DNA of 58,710 nt, from the NCBI RefSeq assembly GCF_947039875.1, contig NZ_CAMRAN010000025.1, forward strand, positions 1-58,710, given 5' to 3'. Below, piece after piece: positions 30,374 to 39,356 of the stretch. This stretch comes from an uncultured Photobacterium sp. (GTDB lineage: Bacteria > Pseudomonadota > Gammaproteobacteria > Enterobacterales > Vibrionaceae). Position numbers and translations under genes: made by a program. The notes beneath the pieces are model-generated. The model was given only the letters and a program-made list of their open reading frames with translations. It was not told the origin of the DNA and ran no database searches. The number at the start of each line of letters is the position of its first letter. Position 1 is the first letter of the stretch.

Positions 30374-32083
30374 TCACAGATCATCAAGTATATCGCCTTC
30401 ACCAAGTATCAAAACTTCATCAATCGAAGTTTTACCCGACAATGCTAATTCCATGGCAGATTCCATTAATGGTTTATAACCTTCACTTTTTCGTGCTAAT
30501 TGAGTAAAAAGCACGGCATTATTTTCACGTAATGCATCCATCATATTTTGACGCATCTCAAGTAATTCAAACACACCAATTCGGCCTTTATAGCCACTAA
30601 AATTACAACTATGACAACCTCGACCATGACGAAATAATCGTTTTTCATACTCAGGGAAGCGTTTTTCCATCCATGTCAGTTGACTTTCATCTAGCACATC
30701 ATTTTCTATACAATCAGGGCAAATACGACGAACTAAACGCTGGGCTAATACTGCTCGAACAGAACTCGCCACTAAATAACCCGGTGCTTCCATATCGATC
30801 ATTCGTAATGCACTATCGATAGCGTCATTGGTGTGTAGTGTTGAAAGAACAAGGTGACCAGTTAATGCCGCTCGCAAACCAATTTCAACGGTTTCTTGAT
30901 CGCGCATTTCACCAATTAAAATCACATCAGGATCTTGACGTAAAAAAGTTCTTAAAATAGAAGAAAAGGTTAAACCAATTCGATTATTTACTTGAACCTG
31001 ATTCACTCGAGGTAAGCGGTATTCCACCGGATCTTCAGCCGTGATCAGCTTTTTACCCGGTTTATTTAATTCATTTAAGGCGCCATAAAGTGTGGTTGTT
31101 TTACCTGAACCTGTTGGCCCTGTGACTAACAGCATTCCATGTGGTCGTTTTAATTGACGACGAAAACGGTCAACTAACTCTGCAGGCATGCCAATTTCAT
31201 CAAGGCTAAGAATACCCGCAGATTGATCTAATAATCGCATTACTACCGACTCACCGTGCTGAATCGGCATGGTAGAGATACGAACATCAACTGAATGATC
31301 TCGTACTTTGATATTAAAACGACCATCTTGTGGTAGCCGCTTTTCAGATATATCTAAACCACTCATTAATTTCAGACGTAATACTAATGCAGCAGAGACA
31401 CTGCTTTCTTTTAGTAACGTTTCATGTAATAGCCCATCAATCCGCTGCCGAATACGTAATACATCAGCGTCAGGTTCAATATGAATATCCGATGCTCCCA
31501 CTTGTATCGCATCTTCAAACAATGAATTAATTAACTTAACGACCGTCACTTTTTCTTTATCGGTATCTTCCATACCATAAGAAAAACCTTGATCTGATTG
31601 GTGCTCTGCTTTCAACTGTTCAGCAAAAGAAGCAATTTCTTTAGTTCGACGGTAATAACGATCAAAAGCCGCGAGTAATTGACGTTCAGGAGCGATGACT
31701 AATTCAACACGATAATCATGAAGGAGATCAAACACCGCTTCTTGAGAAGTCAAATCAGCAGGATCACTCATCGCAACTCGAACCGTATTTCCTTGTCGTC
31801 TAAGTACTAATGCGCGCAAACGACGCGCATTTACTTCAGATAATAAGGAAATACTATCAGGATCGATATCAATTCTAGTCAAATCAACTAAGGCAATACC
31901 TAATTGTTGAGCCAAGAATTGTAGCATTTTCGTTTCAGTTAAAAAGCCCATATTAATGAGCGTATCGCCAAGCTTCCTTCCCGTTTGTAGGTGTTTTGCT
32001 AGTGCTAAATCGAGATCATTTTGAGTAATAATATTAGCATCAACAAGAAGATCACCGAGGCGCTTTCGTAATCGAAGAGACAT
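30374..32083 (-). CDS. mshE: MSHA pilus extension ATPase MshE
   Basis: MshE is a GspE/PilB-type hexameric ATPase. V. cholerae MshE binds cyclic di-GMP through its N-terminal domain to control pilus extension. From the ATG at 32083 the product has 569 residues. It has the N-terminal RLGDLLVDANII domain, Walker A GPTGSGKTTTLYG, the Walker B region VILIGEMRD, an Asp/His box LSTLHTNDA, and a four-Cys zinc element (CPDC, CHSC). The spacing of AAGGAG favours 32083 over the adjacent ATG at 32086. It begins a few bases after mshN. Confidence 0.96.
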   Translation of the reverse strand: MSLRLRKRLGDLLVDANIITQNDLDLALAKHLQTGRKLGDTLINMGFLTETKMLQFLAQQLGIALVDLTRIDIDPDSISLLSEVNARRLRALVLRRQGNTVRVAMSDPADLTSQEAVFDLLHDYRVELVIAPERQLLAAFDRYYRRTKEIASFAEQLKAEHQSDQGFSYGMEDTDKEKVTVVKLINSLFEDAIQVGASDIHIEPDADVLRIRQRIDGLLHETLLKESSVSAALVLRLKLMSGLDISEKRLPQDGRFNIKVRDHSVDVRISTMPIQHGESVVMRLLDQSAGILSLDEIGMPAELVDRFRRQLKRPHGMLLVTGPTGSGKTTTLYGALNELNKPGKKLITAEDPVEYRLPRVNQVQVNNRIGLTFSSILRTFLRQDPDVILIGEMRDQETVEIGLRAALTGHLVLSTLHTNDAIDSALRMIDMEAPGYLVASSVRAVLAQRLVRRICPDCIENDVLDESQLTWMEKRFPEYEKRLFRHGRGCHSCNFSGYKGRIGVFELLEMRQNMMDALRENNAVLFTQLARKSEGYKPLMESAMELALSGKTSIDEVLILGEGDILDDL

Positions 32084-32093
32084 CATTAACTCC

Positions 32094-32939
32094 TTAATGT
32101 TGCTGTTTAATTGCATTCAACCGTTGTTGAATAAACAGTTGAGAAGAAGACGAAATATTTCCTACAGCTAACGCCTGATGATAAGACGCTAACGCTTTAT
32201 TAATAGCCTTAATTCTTTCTTGAACAATAGCTAAACCCAACCACCAACGGCCATCTTTGGGGGCTCGTTGAATTAATTGTTGGTAACAAGCAAGAGCAAT
32301 ATTATTATTATTTAGCTGCTGAGCCAGTGCGCCACGCATAGCAAGATACTGGATGCTCATATAGCCACTTTTATCATCCAATACCGTTAGCGCTGCCTGA
32401 AACTGTGATTCATTAATTAATAATTTTGCCAATGTTAATCGTAAATCAGCTTGATTTGGCTGAGTAGCCAATCCTCGCTCAAGCGTTGCTGTCGCCTCCT
32501 GAATATTACCCATCCCATAATATAATGCGGCTAATTTTTGTCTGGCCATGACCCAATCAGGACGATAATACAAAGCTGACTCTAGATTTAAGGCTGCTTG
32601 TTTACTATTCTGCTGCTCTAAGGCTTTTTCTGCATTTAAATATTCAACCTTTGCCAATTCACTCGCTGTTAATGATACGGTCTCAATCGATAATTCACTT
32701 TTAATCGGAGGTGATACTTGTTTTTGATGCTCTTCTGCTAACGCTTGTTCATAACCATTATTATATCCATCATCATAAACACTTTGTTCATCATGATCAG
32801 TGATAATTGGTGAACCAATAACGTCCGTTGCTGCTATTACAGGTATAGTTACAGCACTCATCATCATACCAAAACAGCTCAAAATAACGCCATATAACGA
32901 TATTAATTTTCTCTTTTTGGAAAAGTTTTTTATTTTCAT
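32094..32939 (-). CDS. mshN: TPR-repeat protein, probable MshN
   Basis: Position between mshL and mshE and a TPR architecture suggest MshN. From the ATG at 32939 the product has 281 residues: a basic N-terminus (MKIKNFSKKRK), one hydrophobic segment (ISLYGVILSCFGMMMSAV), a linker, then about five TPR-like repeats from about residue 100 (ALEQQNSKQAALNLESALYY, ATATLERGLATQPNQADLRL). The hydrophobic segment could be an anchor or a signal peptide ending at VIAA. A TTG at 32990 is open upstream. mshM, normally just before mshN, is absent. Confidence 0.75.
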   Translation of the reverse strand: MKIKNFSKKRKLISLYGVILSCFGMMMSAVTIPVIAATDVIGSPIITDHDEQSVYDDGYNNGYEQALAEEHQKQVSPPIKSELSIETVSLTASELAKVEYLNAEKALEQQNSKQAALNLESALYYRPDWVMARQKLAALYYGMGNIQEATATLERGLATQPNQADLRLTLAKLLINESQFQAALTVLDDKSGYMSIQYLAMRGALAQQLNNNNIALACYQQLIQRAPKDGRWWLGLAIVQERIKAINKALASYHQALAVGNISSSSQLFIQQRLNAIKQQH

Positions 32940-33055
32940 CACAGTTTCTTTTTTATTAATAAAGGTCTGACCGTTAATAATAAATAACAAGTAAGACCTT
33001 TTAGATGAGCAAACAAAGTTATACGTTTCTATAAAAGAAACCGAAAAATAACTAC

Positions 33056-34687
33056 TTAAGCTTCATCAGGAAACCATTGATTAATTAAAGAACGAGATCG
33101 GTCAATTTCTTGCTGCCATGTATGATCAGTAACAACGGTGGGTTTTAATAGAATAACTAATTCTGTTTTATGCTTCACTCTATTGGTATGGCGAAATAAA
33201 TTACCTAAAACAGGAATATCACCCAACAATGGAACCTTGGTTACTTGATCGCTATAACTCGTTTTCATCAAACCACCAATAACAACAACATCCCCTGAAC
33301 GAGCATGAATGATAGAGTCTGATTCGCGAATAGTACTCTTTGCTAATGGCAATTGATAAGTACCATACTTTTCACCTAAATCGACACTTTTAACATCATT
33401 TTTCACATCAACAACAACGGGATGTACATGTAATAGTACTCCACCTTTATCATCAATTTGAGGTGTAACATCAAGAGAAATACCAGAGAAGAAAGGAGTT
33501 AGTTGAATATCTGGAGCCGCACTACTATTATCACCAGAAACATTACTACTTGAAATATTGGTAACAAAATATTCATCACCACCTACTTTAATCACGGCTT
33601 TTTGGTTATTTGCGGCTGTCACTCGAGGACTAGATAATACATTTAAATCACCTTGAGTGGACAGAAAACTCATCACAGCACTAAAATTACCGTCAGTGAT
33701 TGTTATATTGGCTTGTCCATCAACGATACTAGCGACTGCACCGCGAGCACCATTTACAATGGCGCCGACAGAGCCACCAAGGCTACTGGTCAAATTATTC
33801 CAATCAATCCCTTGTTGATAACCATCATCAAGTGTGACTTCCATAATTTTAGCTTCTAATACCACTTGACGTGTTAAACGTGTTTGCGACATACCAAGAA
33901 ATTGTTTAACTTCTCGAAGTTCATTTGGATAAGCGCGTACTGAAATTAATCCAGCTTGAGGTGAGACCATGACATTACGGCCATCGCCTTTACCAATCAT
34001 TCCACTCACTACTTTTTCTAATTGCGCCCAAAAATCACTCTTAGACGTTGTTTCAATTGTTGTACCACCATTAATGGTATTGTTATCACTATTATTGCTG
34101 CTGTTATTATCATTATCGTTGTTGTTATTATCACCATTATTGTTATTACTATTGCTATTATCATCGCCTGTCGTTGAACCAGTAGTAATCGATGTTAGTG
34201 ACACGCCTTTACGTTGTAACTGTAAATAGTTAACAGGAATAACATCAGTACGTAATGATGCTGGAAAAACTTGAATGATATTACCTTGACGAGTAATGTG
34301 ATATCCATAAATATTCGAAGCGACATCTAAAACATTATCTAAAGTAACGTCTTTTAATTTCATTGTAATTAAACCTTTAACATTAGGATCAATAACAATA
34401 TTAAAAGGTGTGCCTTTAACTAAGCTCGTAAAAAAAACATTTGCATCAACATTCTTAGCATTTACACGAAAGCGTTTATCTAATACCTTATTAGATACTG
34501 GTTTATTTTCTAATGCAGGCATCAAATCAGCACTGACTGAAGGCGGTAATGTAAATTGAGGTAAACTGCTTGACTCATTAGTTGCGTTATTTAATGCTTG
34601 TTTTATATCTGTTGGATTATGGTGCCCCATATTAGTTGAACAACCAACTAATGATGAAATCATAATAGATAAAATGACTCGACGCAT
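33056..34687 (-). CDS. mshL: MSHA outer-membrane secretin MshL
   Basis: MshL is the PilQ/GspD-type secretin ring through which the pilus leaves the cell. The 543-residue product is a lipoprotein (lipobox LVGC, Cys16). It has an STN-like domain at about 70-140 (NVFFTSLVKGTPFNIVIDPN), an Asn/Asp-rich linker at 173-207, an N1-like domain (GLISVRAYPNELREVKQFLG) and the secretin core, ending with VPLLGDIPVLGNLFRHT. It follows mshK by 13 bases. The linker is encoded by AAT/AAC-type repeats. Confidence 0.95.
   Translation of the reverse strand: MRRVILSIMISSLVGCSTNMGHHNPTDIKQALNNATNESSSLPQFTLPPSVSADLMPALENKPVSNKVLDKRFRVNAKNVDANVFFTSLVKGTPFNIVIDPNVKGLITMKLKDVTLDNVLDVASNIYGYHITRQGNIIQVFPASLRTDVIPVNYLQLQRKGVSLTSITTGSTTGDDNSNSNNNNGDNNNNDNDNNSSNNSDNNTINGGTTIETTSKSDFWAQLEKVVSGMIGKGDGRNVMVSPQAGLISVRAYPNELREVKQFLGMSQTRLTRQVVLEAKIMEVTLDDGYQQGIDWNNLTSSLGGSVGAIVNGARGAVASIVDGQANITITDGNFSAVMSFLSTQGDLNVLSSPRVTAANNQKAVIKVGGDEYFVTNISSSNVSGDNSSAAPDIQLTPFFSGISLDVTPQIDDKGGVLLHVHPVVVDVKNDVKSVDLGEKYGTYQLPLAKSTIRESDSIIHARSGDVVVIGGLMKTSYSDQVTKVPLLGDIPVLGNLFRHTNRVKHKTELVILLKPTVVTDHTWQQEIDRSRSLINQWFPDEA
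34067..34171. repeat. AAT/AAC-type low-complexity repeat coding an Asn/Asp linker in MshL
   Basis: About 105 bases of near-triplet repeat code for residues 173-207 of MshL, which are almost all Asn, Asp and Ser with a few Gly. The tract is a likely site of length change by slippage, in multiples of three without loss of frame. Confidence 0.8.
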
Positions 34688-34700
34688 ACTTATTTAACCT

Positions 34701-35030
34701 TTAATTTATTCTTATATTTTCAGCGAATAACGCCAATTGCCATTTTTTACCGCCACGACTTAAAGTGACAGTATTATCAGTAACACGTATTAACTTATAC
34801 CCTTGAATGCTCCCACCTAAGCCAACAACAGTTCCGTTCAAAATAACGGAACAATGTCGTTCATCACAAATAATACTTTGTAATGCAGGTAGTGGAGCTC
34901 GAGGTATAATACGCACTTTACTATTATTATTTATCCATCCTAATGGCGCAGTCGGATCTTGTGCTGCAAATGCCGACTGCACAATAAAACCGATAACCAA
35001 TAAAATTATCAATGTTATATTTTTAACCAC
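34701..35030 (-). CDS. mshK: MSHA biogenesis protein MshK
   Basis: MshK is a small PilP/GspC-like periplasmic protein thought to work with the secretin. The 109-residue product starts at a GTG with AAGGA eight bases upstream. It has a signal-like segment (ITLIILLVIGFIVQSAFA), the family DPTAPLG motif just after cleavage, and a short beta domain with two Cys (IICDERHCSV). It overlaps mshJ by eight bases and precedes mshL. Confidence 0.87.
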   Translation of the reverse strand: MVKNITLIILLVIGFIVQSAFAAQDPTAPLGWINNNSKVRIIPRAPLPALQSIICDERHCSVILNGTVVGLGGSIQGYKLIRVTDNTVTLSRGGKKWQLALFAENIRIN

Positions 35031-35658
35031 CGATAAAATCCTTATTTTCGCCTAATGTATAAACTTTTAATTCAATATTAGCCAATGGGTATTTCTCAAC
35101 TTGATAATTCAAGCTCAACCAATAATATTTAACAGGTAGTGCTTCTAATTTTTTTAAATAGTTAACCACATTAAAATAACTACCACTAAAATTCAGACTA
35201 ACAGGATGAATAAAATATCCAACATCATTACCAGGAATTAATTGTTGCGATGGTAACGATGTCATAGCTTCTAACTTTAATTGAGAACTATGCAGTAATA
35301 CCTGTTCTAGTAATCGAGTCATCTGCGCAGGTGTAACTAAACTTCCTATTTTAGTTTCAAGTTTTTTTTCTAATATATTATTTTTTTGTTTATATTTCTC
35401 TATCTTATTCTCAAATTCTTTATTTGGATTTATAGCTAATTTTCTTTTTGCTATAATTAATTCATTGCTGACGGTTTGAATATCATTATTCGCATTTAAT
35501 AATGACGTTTTTATATTCTGAGATGTAACCATTTGAGGCTCAATAACAAGCATAAAGCCAATAAATATAATCGCAATCCATCCCGTAATAGCAATTAGCC
35601 ATTGCTCTCGACGAGACAAAGCTAAAAAACGCTGATTTAATTCTCGCCACTGGTTCAT
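35023..35658 (-). CDS. mshJ: MSHA biogenesis protein MshJ
   Basis: MshJ is a PilO/GspM-like bitopic inner-membrane protein. The 211-residue product has a cytoplasmic start (WRELNQRFLALSRREQ), one membrane helix (WLIAITGWIAIIFIGFMLVI), a coiled-coil stretch (about 65-100) and a periplasmic ferredoxin-like fold. Its ATG shares a base with the mshI stop (TAATG). Position mshI-mshJ-mshK is as in Vibrio. Confidence 0.87.
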   Translation of the reverse strand: MNQWRELNQRFLALSRREQWLIAITGWIAIIFIGFMLVIEPQMVTSQNIKTSLLNANNDIQTVSNELIIAKRKLAINPNKEFENKIEKYKQKNNILEKKLETKIGSLVTPAQMTRLLEQVLLHSSQLKLEAMTSLPSQQLIPGNDVGYFIHPVSLNFSGSYFNVVNYLKKLEALPVKYYWLSLNYQVEKYPLANIELKVYTLGENKDFIGG

Positions 35659-37136
35659 TAATGAAAATCCTCAATCACATGTTGACTCTTTACTGCTTGT
35701 AAATTAAATGTCACCACATTTTTATCATTTCGTCCTAATGACATTTTTTGAAAGCGTCTATTCATTAGCGACGAATAACGATCAAATACCCCAATCCAGC
35801 GTGGAACAGCATCAGGAGTACGCGCCATACCATTTAAATCCATCAATTCTCCTGCAACATAAATATGCTGTAAGGAAATATCACCATTAGAGGCATCAGC
35901 TAGTTGATTTAGCAATTCTGCATAACCAACTTTTAAACTATCATCATGTTTATAAATAGCTTTTAAAGCATTTTCTTTCGTTACTAATTCAGTCTCTAAT
36001 TTTTTAACTTGCGATGCTTTAACTGGGTCAACCACCATCGAAGCAATTTTATCCGTAGTTAAATAAAGTTGTTGTTTTTCTGCCGCTAGTATCGATAACT
36101 GTTGATCCAATTGTGTTTGTTGTTCCATATTTTGCCATTGATTAACACCAAACCAACTTATAAAAATAATAAAGAGTATTCCCCAACTAATAGCAAGGTT
36201 AGAAAATGTCACCCACTCTTTAAGCGGTAATAAACTATCACGATATAAGTTTAAAGTAGAATGAGAAGAACGTTGTAAAGCTGCCCAACCAAGTCGATAT
36301 ATATTACAATCAATATCAATTGCAACATCATCGATCACTTTGACATTAATATTTAGACGCTGATTTAATTCCTGTGCTAATTTTTCGTTTTGTTGCTTGT
36401 TACAACTAATAATCAATTGATTAATAGCATCACCACGTAATTGCGCACTAATATAATCTAATGATCGTTGTAATTCTAACGCTAAATTATCTAGTTGCTG
36501 TTGACGATTTTCTACTAATGATGTGTCTAATGTTGATAATGAAACACCGCGTAATTGACGTTGAAAGCAAAAATTTTGCTCATGAAAAGCTGTTAATTGA
36601 AGTTCATCACTTTCATCACTATGAATAATTAACTGATTACGATTAATATCAGTAAAAGCGCTCCAAACGACATCTTCAACAGTAACATCATTAACATTAC
36701 ATCCAGCATTATTACATGTTAGTACTATATCGGTAACTAATTGACGAGATGCAACAAAAACCTGGAGGTGTCCATTTACAATGGAAGGAAAACCATCAGC
36801 GATCAGATCAGCAGGAGAGTCATTAACTAAGTCTTTGATTAGAAAAGGTAAAGCAATAGGTAGTTCTTCAGCGCCTAAATTAGGTTGATCAATAATTAAA
36901 CTCTGATATGAACCATGACCTAATACTATTTTTACCTGATAACCTGATAATTGGTGCTTAATAATTAAATCATGTGCCGCATTATTCCAATCAGATGCTG
37001 TAGATACTACAATACGATCAACAACAAAATAGTCATGATCGCGCCGAACAAGTGCAACCATCGTCTCATCAAAAATAAGAGATACGACAGATTTAGACCT
37101 GTTTTTTTTTAACAATTTAAGAAGGCGTTCTTTCAT
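35658..37136 (-). CDS. mshI: MSHA biogenesis protein MshI (PilM-PilN-like fusion)
   Basis: MshI combines two functions that are separate in other type IV systems. In the 492-residue product, residues 1-290 resemble the actin-like PilM/GspL cytoplasmic domain, one helix at about 310-330 (WGILFIIFISWFGVNQW) crosses the membrane, and the periplasmic part resembles PilN, with a coiled coil and TPDAVPRWIGVFDRYSSLMN. It is the first gene of the secretory operon, with a 165-base gap to csrD upstream. Confidence 0.88.
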   Translation of the reverse strand: MKERLLKLLKKNRSKSVVSLIFDETMVALVRRDHDYFVVDRIVVSTASDWNNAAHDLIIKHQLSGYQVKIVLGHGSYQSLIIDQPNLGAEELPIALPFLIKDLVNDSPADLIADGFPSIVNGHLQVFVASRQLVTDIVLTCNNAGCNVNDVTVEDVVWSAFTDINRNQLIIHSDESDELQLTAFHEQNFCFQRQLRGVSLSTLDTSLVENRQQQLDNLALELQRSLDYISAQLRGDAINQLIISCNKQQNEKLAQELNQRLNINVKVIDDVAIDIDCNIYRLGWAALQRSSHSTLNLYRDSLLPLKEWVTFSNLAISWGILFIIFISWFGVNQWQNMEQQTQLDQQLSILAAEKQQLYLTTDKIASMVVDPVKASQVKKLETELVTKENALKAIYKHDDSLKVGYAELLNQLADASNGDISLQHIYVAGELMDLNGMARTPDAVPRWIGVFDRYSSLMNRRFQKMSLGRNDKNVVTFNLQAVKSQHVIEDFH

Positions 37137-37301
37137 ATGTACCTAGAAATAAATATATATTAAGTATGATCTTATTTAGTAACTAAATTGATTAAACTTA
37201 AGACGTTACGAAGCATAGTACATCATAAAATACTTTTTCAAAAATAGTCACGATAACAATTACAACCCATAAGTAATAAGATTAACTATAATAAATTTTA
37301 T

Positions 37302-39218
37302 TTATATTTTTAATTCTTTAGCAAAAAGTCTCCCTTGTGCAGCAACAACACCAAGCTGTTGTAATACTCGCCATTCCTTATTCGTTTCTACGCCCGCCGC
37401 AATCACTTTTGCATTACTGTTGGCACAAGCTCCCAACATACTTCGAACGAATAATTGATTTTCTTGGCGCTGATGAATATCTCGTACTAAGCCACGGTGT
37501 AATTTAATGTAATCCGCTTGAATGTCTTTAATATAATAAGTACTGACAATAGTTTTGCCTGCTTGTGAAACAACAAGCTTACAACCCAGGCCGGTTAATA
37601 CTCGTAATACAGGTCGAATCGCATCAATATGTTTAACCAACATGCTTTCTGATACTTCAAATAATAATCGATTTAATACTGGTCGAGGTAATTGCAATAA
37701 TTCATCTCGCAGCCATTTAACAAATTTTTTATCCCGTAAACTGGTGGTGGTAACATTAACTGAATAACTATTATCTGCAGATTTTTGTTTTAATAATAAT
37801 AAAGTTTGAGCAATAACCACCCTATCAAAACGAATCAAATAGCCAACTTGTTCAACTGCCGACATAAAATGGGAAGCTTTGATAATATCGCCATTATCAT
37901 CAATAATTCTAGCTAACAAAGCGTAACTCATTATCCGATCATCTTCTGCCATAATAATAGGCTGCTGATATAATAATGGACCACCTTGAGTTAGCGTTTT
38001 ATCAATCAATGTTCGCCAACGTACATTGCCGCGTGATTTATCCCATTGATGATCTTTATTAAAACTATTCCAACTGTTAGCACCTTGTAATTGCGAGCTG
38101 CGCAAAGCGGTATCAACTTCATCCATAATCCGTCCACGGCGATCGCCACCATGGAAATATGTCACGCCAATATGGCACCAATTATCTTTTTCCATTGGCA
38201 GTGGCGGTGATAATCGTTCAACAGCATTCAATAATTGATTGGTAAATGTTTTAATTTCTTTAGCGGGTTGCTGAGGAATCAGGATCGCAAACTCATCATC
38301 AAAATAACGCGCAAGGACGGTATCAGGAAAACGCTGAATAAAATTAGATAAAATAACGCTGATTTCCTGTAACAATTCATCAGCAATGGTTTTTCCTTGC
38401 TCGGTACACATTTCATCCCAATTACTTAAACGCAATAAAATAACGGCGCCATGACTATCTTGATCTTGTACCATTGATTGCAATCGACTATCGAATAATA
38501 CCCGATTAGCCGTACCCGTTAATTGATCTAAAAAAGTATGAGTACGAATAAAAGTATCAAACCGACTTCGTTCTTGACGCGCGTCTTTAAGCTCACCAAT
38601 TAATTGATCAAGAGCCAAACTTGCCGTTGCTGGCCATTCATAATCATTCCCTTCAGCATATTGATCAACACGTCCAGCCAAAATCATTCGCCCACGCTCT
38701 TCTAATAATTCAGAGCCATAAAGCTGAATCCGTAGCCAATGCACACCACGCATTAAGCCTAAGATAACAATCAACATTGCCAATGAAATTGAAGACATTG
38801 CACCCAAAGAATAAGTAAATTCACTATAAAGAGGGATCGCCGCAATCGTCACTTGATAACCTAGATGTGATGGCAATTGATATTGATGATGGTACATAAT
38901 ATTAGGATCCGGCACTCTCTGATTACCATTAAAATCAAATAATTGTTTCTTACCATCATTAATCGATAGCGTTACCACATTGCTTGCTTGTAACAACGTC
39001 GGCAGCCAACGTGGCAATGCTTGGGCGCCTTGAGAGTCTGCTAACTCCTGATCAATCACCGTTACCACTCCATCAAGGTAATGCACTAATGAATCTTGAC
39101 CAAGTTTACGAAAACTCAATGCACCACCAATAAAAATCACTAAAATCGCGCAAATCACGATCATGGTAACAAAGGCAACTAAGCGATTTGTTAACTTCAT
39201 CCTTGAGGCTTTTCTCAT
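37302..39218 (-). CDS. csrD: Regulatory protein CsrD (MshH)
   Basis: CsrD (called MshH in vibrios) promotes RNase E decay of the CsrB/C small RNAs. The 638-residue product starts at 39218 with AAGGA five bases upstream. It has two membrane helices (about 14-36 and 142-160), a linker, and GGDEF and EAL domains whose catalytic motifs are changed: YFDDEF replaces GGDEF and YALLAR replaces the EAL signature. It is therefore unlikely to make or cleave cyclic di-GMP, as is known for E. coli CsrD. It adjoins mshI. Confidence 0.92.
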   Translation of the reverse strand: MRKASRMKLTNRLVAFVTMIVICAILVIFIGGALSFRKLGQDSLVHYLDGVVTVIDQELADSQGAQALPRWLPTLLQASNVVTLSINDGKKQLFDFNGNQRVPDPNIMYHHQYQLPSHLGYQVTIAAIPLYSEFTYSLGAMSSISLAMLIVILGLMRGVHWLRIQLYGSELLEERGRMILAGRVDQYAEGNDYEWPATASLALDQLIGELKDARQERSRFDTFIRTHTFLDQLTGTANRVLFDSRLQSMVQDQDSHGAVILLRLSNWDEMCTEQGKTIADELLQEISVILSNFIQRFPDTVLARYFDDEFAILIPQQPAKEIKTFTNQLLNAVERLSPPLPMEKDNWCHIGVTYFHGGDRRGRIMDEVDTALRSSQLQGANSWNSFNKDHQWDKSRGNVRWRTLIDKTLTQGGPLLYQQPIIMAEDDRIMSYALLARIIDDNGDIIKASHFMSAVEQVGYLIRFDRVVIAQTLLLLKQKSADNSYSVNVTTTSLRDKKFVKWLRDELLQLPRPVLNRLLFEVSESMLVKHIDAIRPVLRVLTGLGCKLVVSQAGKTIVSTYYIKDIQADYIKLHRGLVRDIHQRQENQLFVRSMLGACANSNAKVIAAGVETNKEWRVLQQLGVVAAQGRLFAKELKI

Positions 39219-39356
39219 AGTATCCTTACTTTATATATACTATTAATATCAATAGGTAATCATCAAACGATCTTAATCATTTTTTCCTTGCTAAGCATAC
39301 GCTACATTAGACCTGTTAATCGATTATTAATATTGTAATAAAGGAATAATACTTTC

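Noticed and set aside
33969..34229. A Leu-rich 86-codon plus-strand frame that looks like a membrane peptide
   Set aside because: It is antisense to the Asn-rich linker of mshL and its Leu/Ser runs come from the AAT/AAC repeat.
20516..37136. MSHA locus considered as a recently acquired island
   Set aside because: The locus sits in its usual vibrio neighbourhood, with no integrase, direct repeats or tRNA at its edges; only mshQ shows marked composition change.
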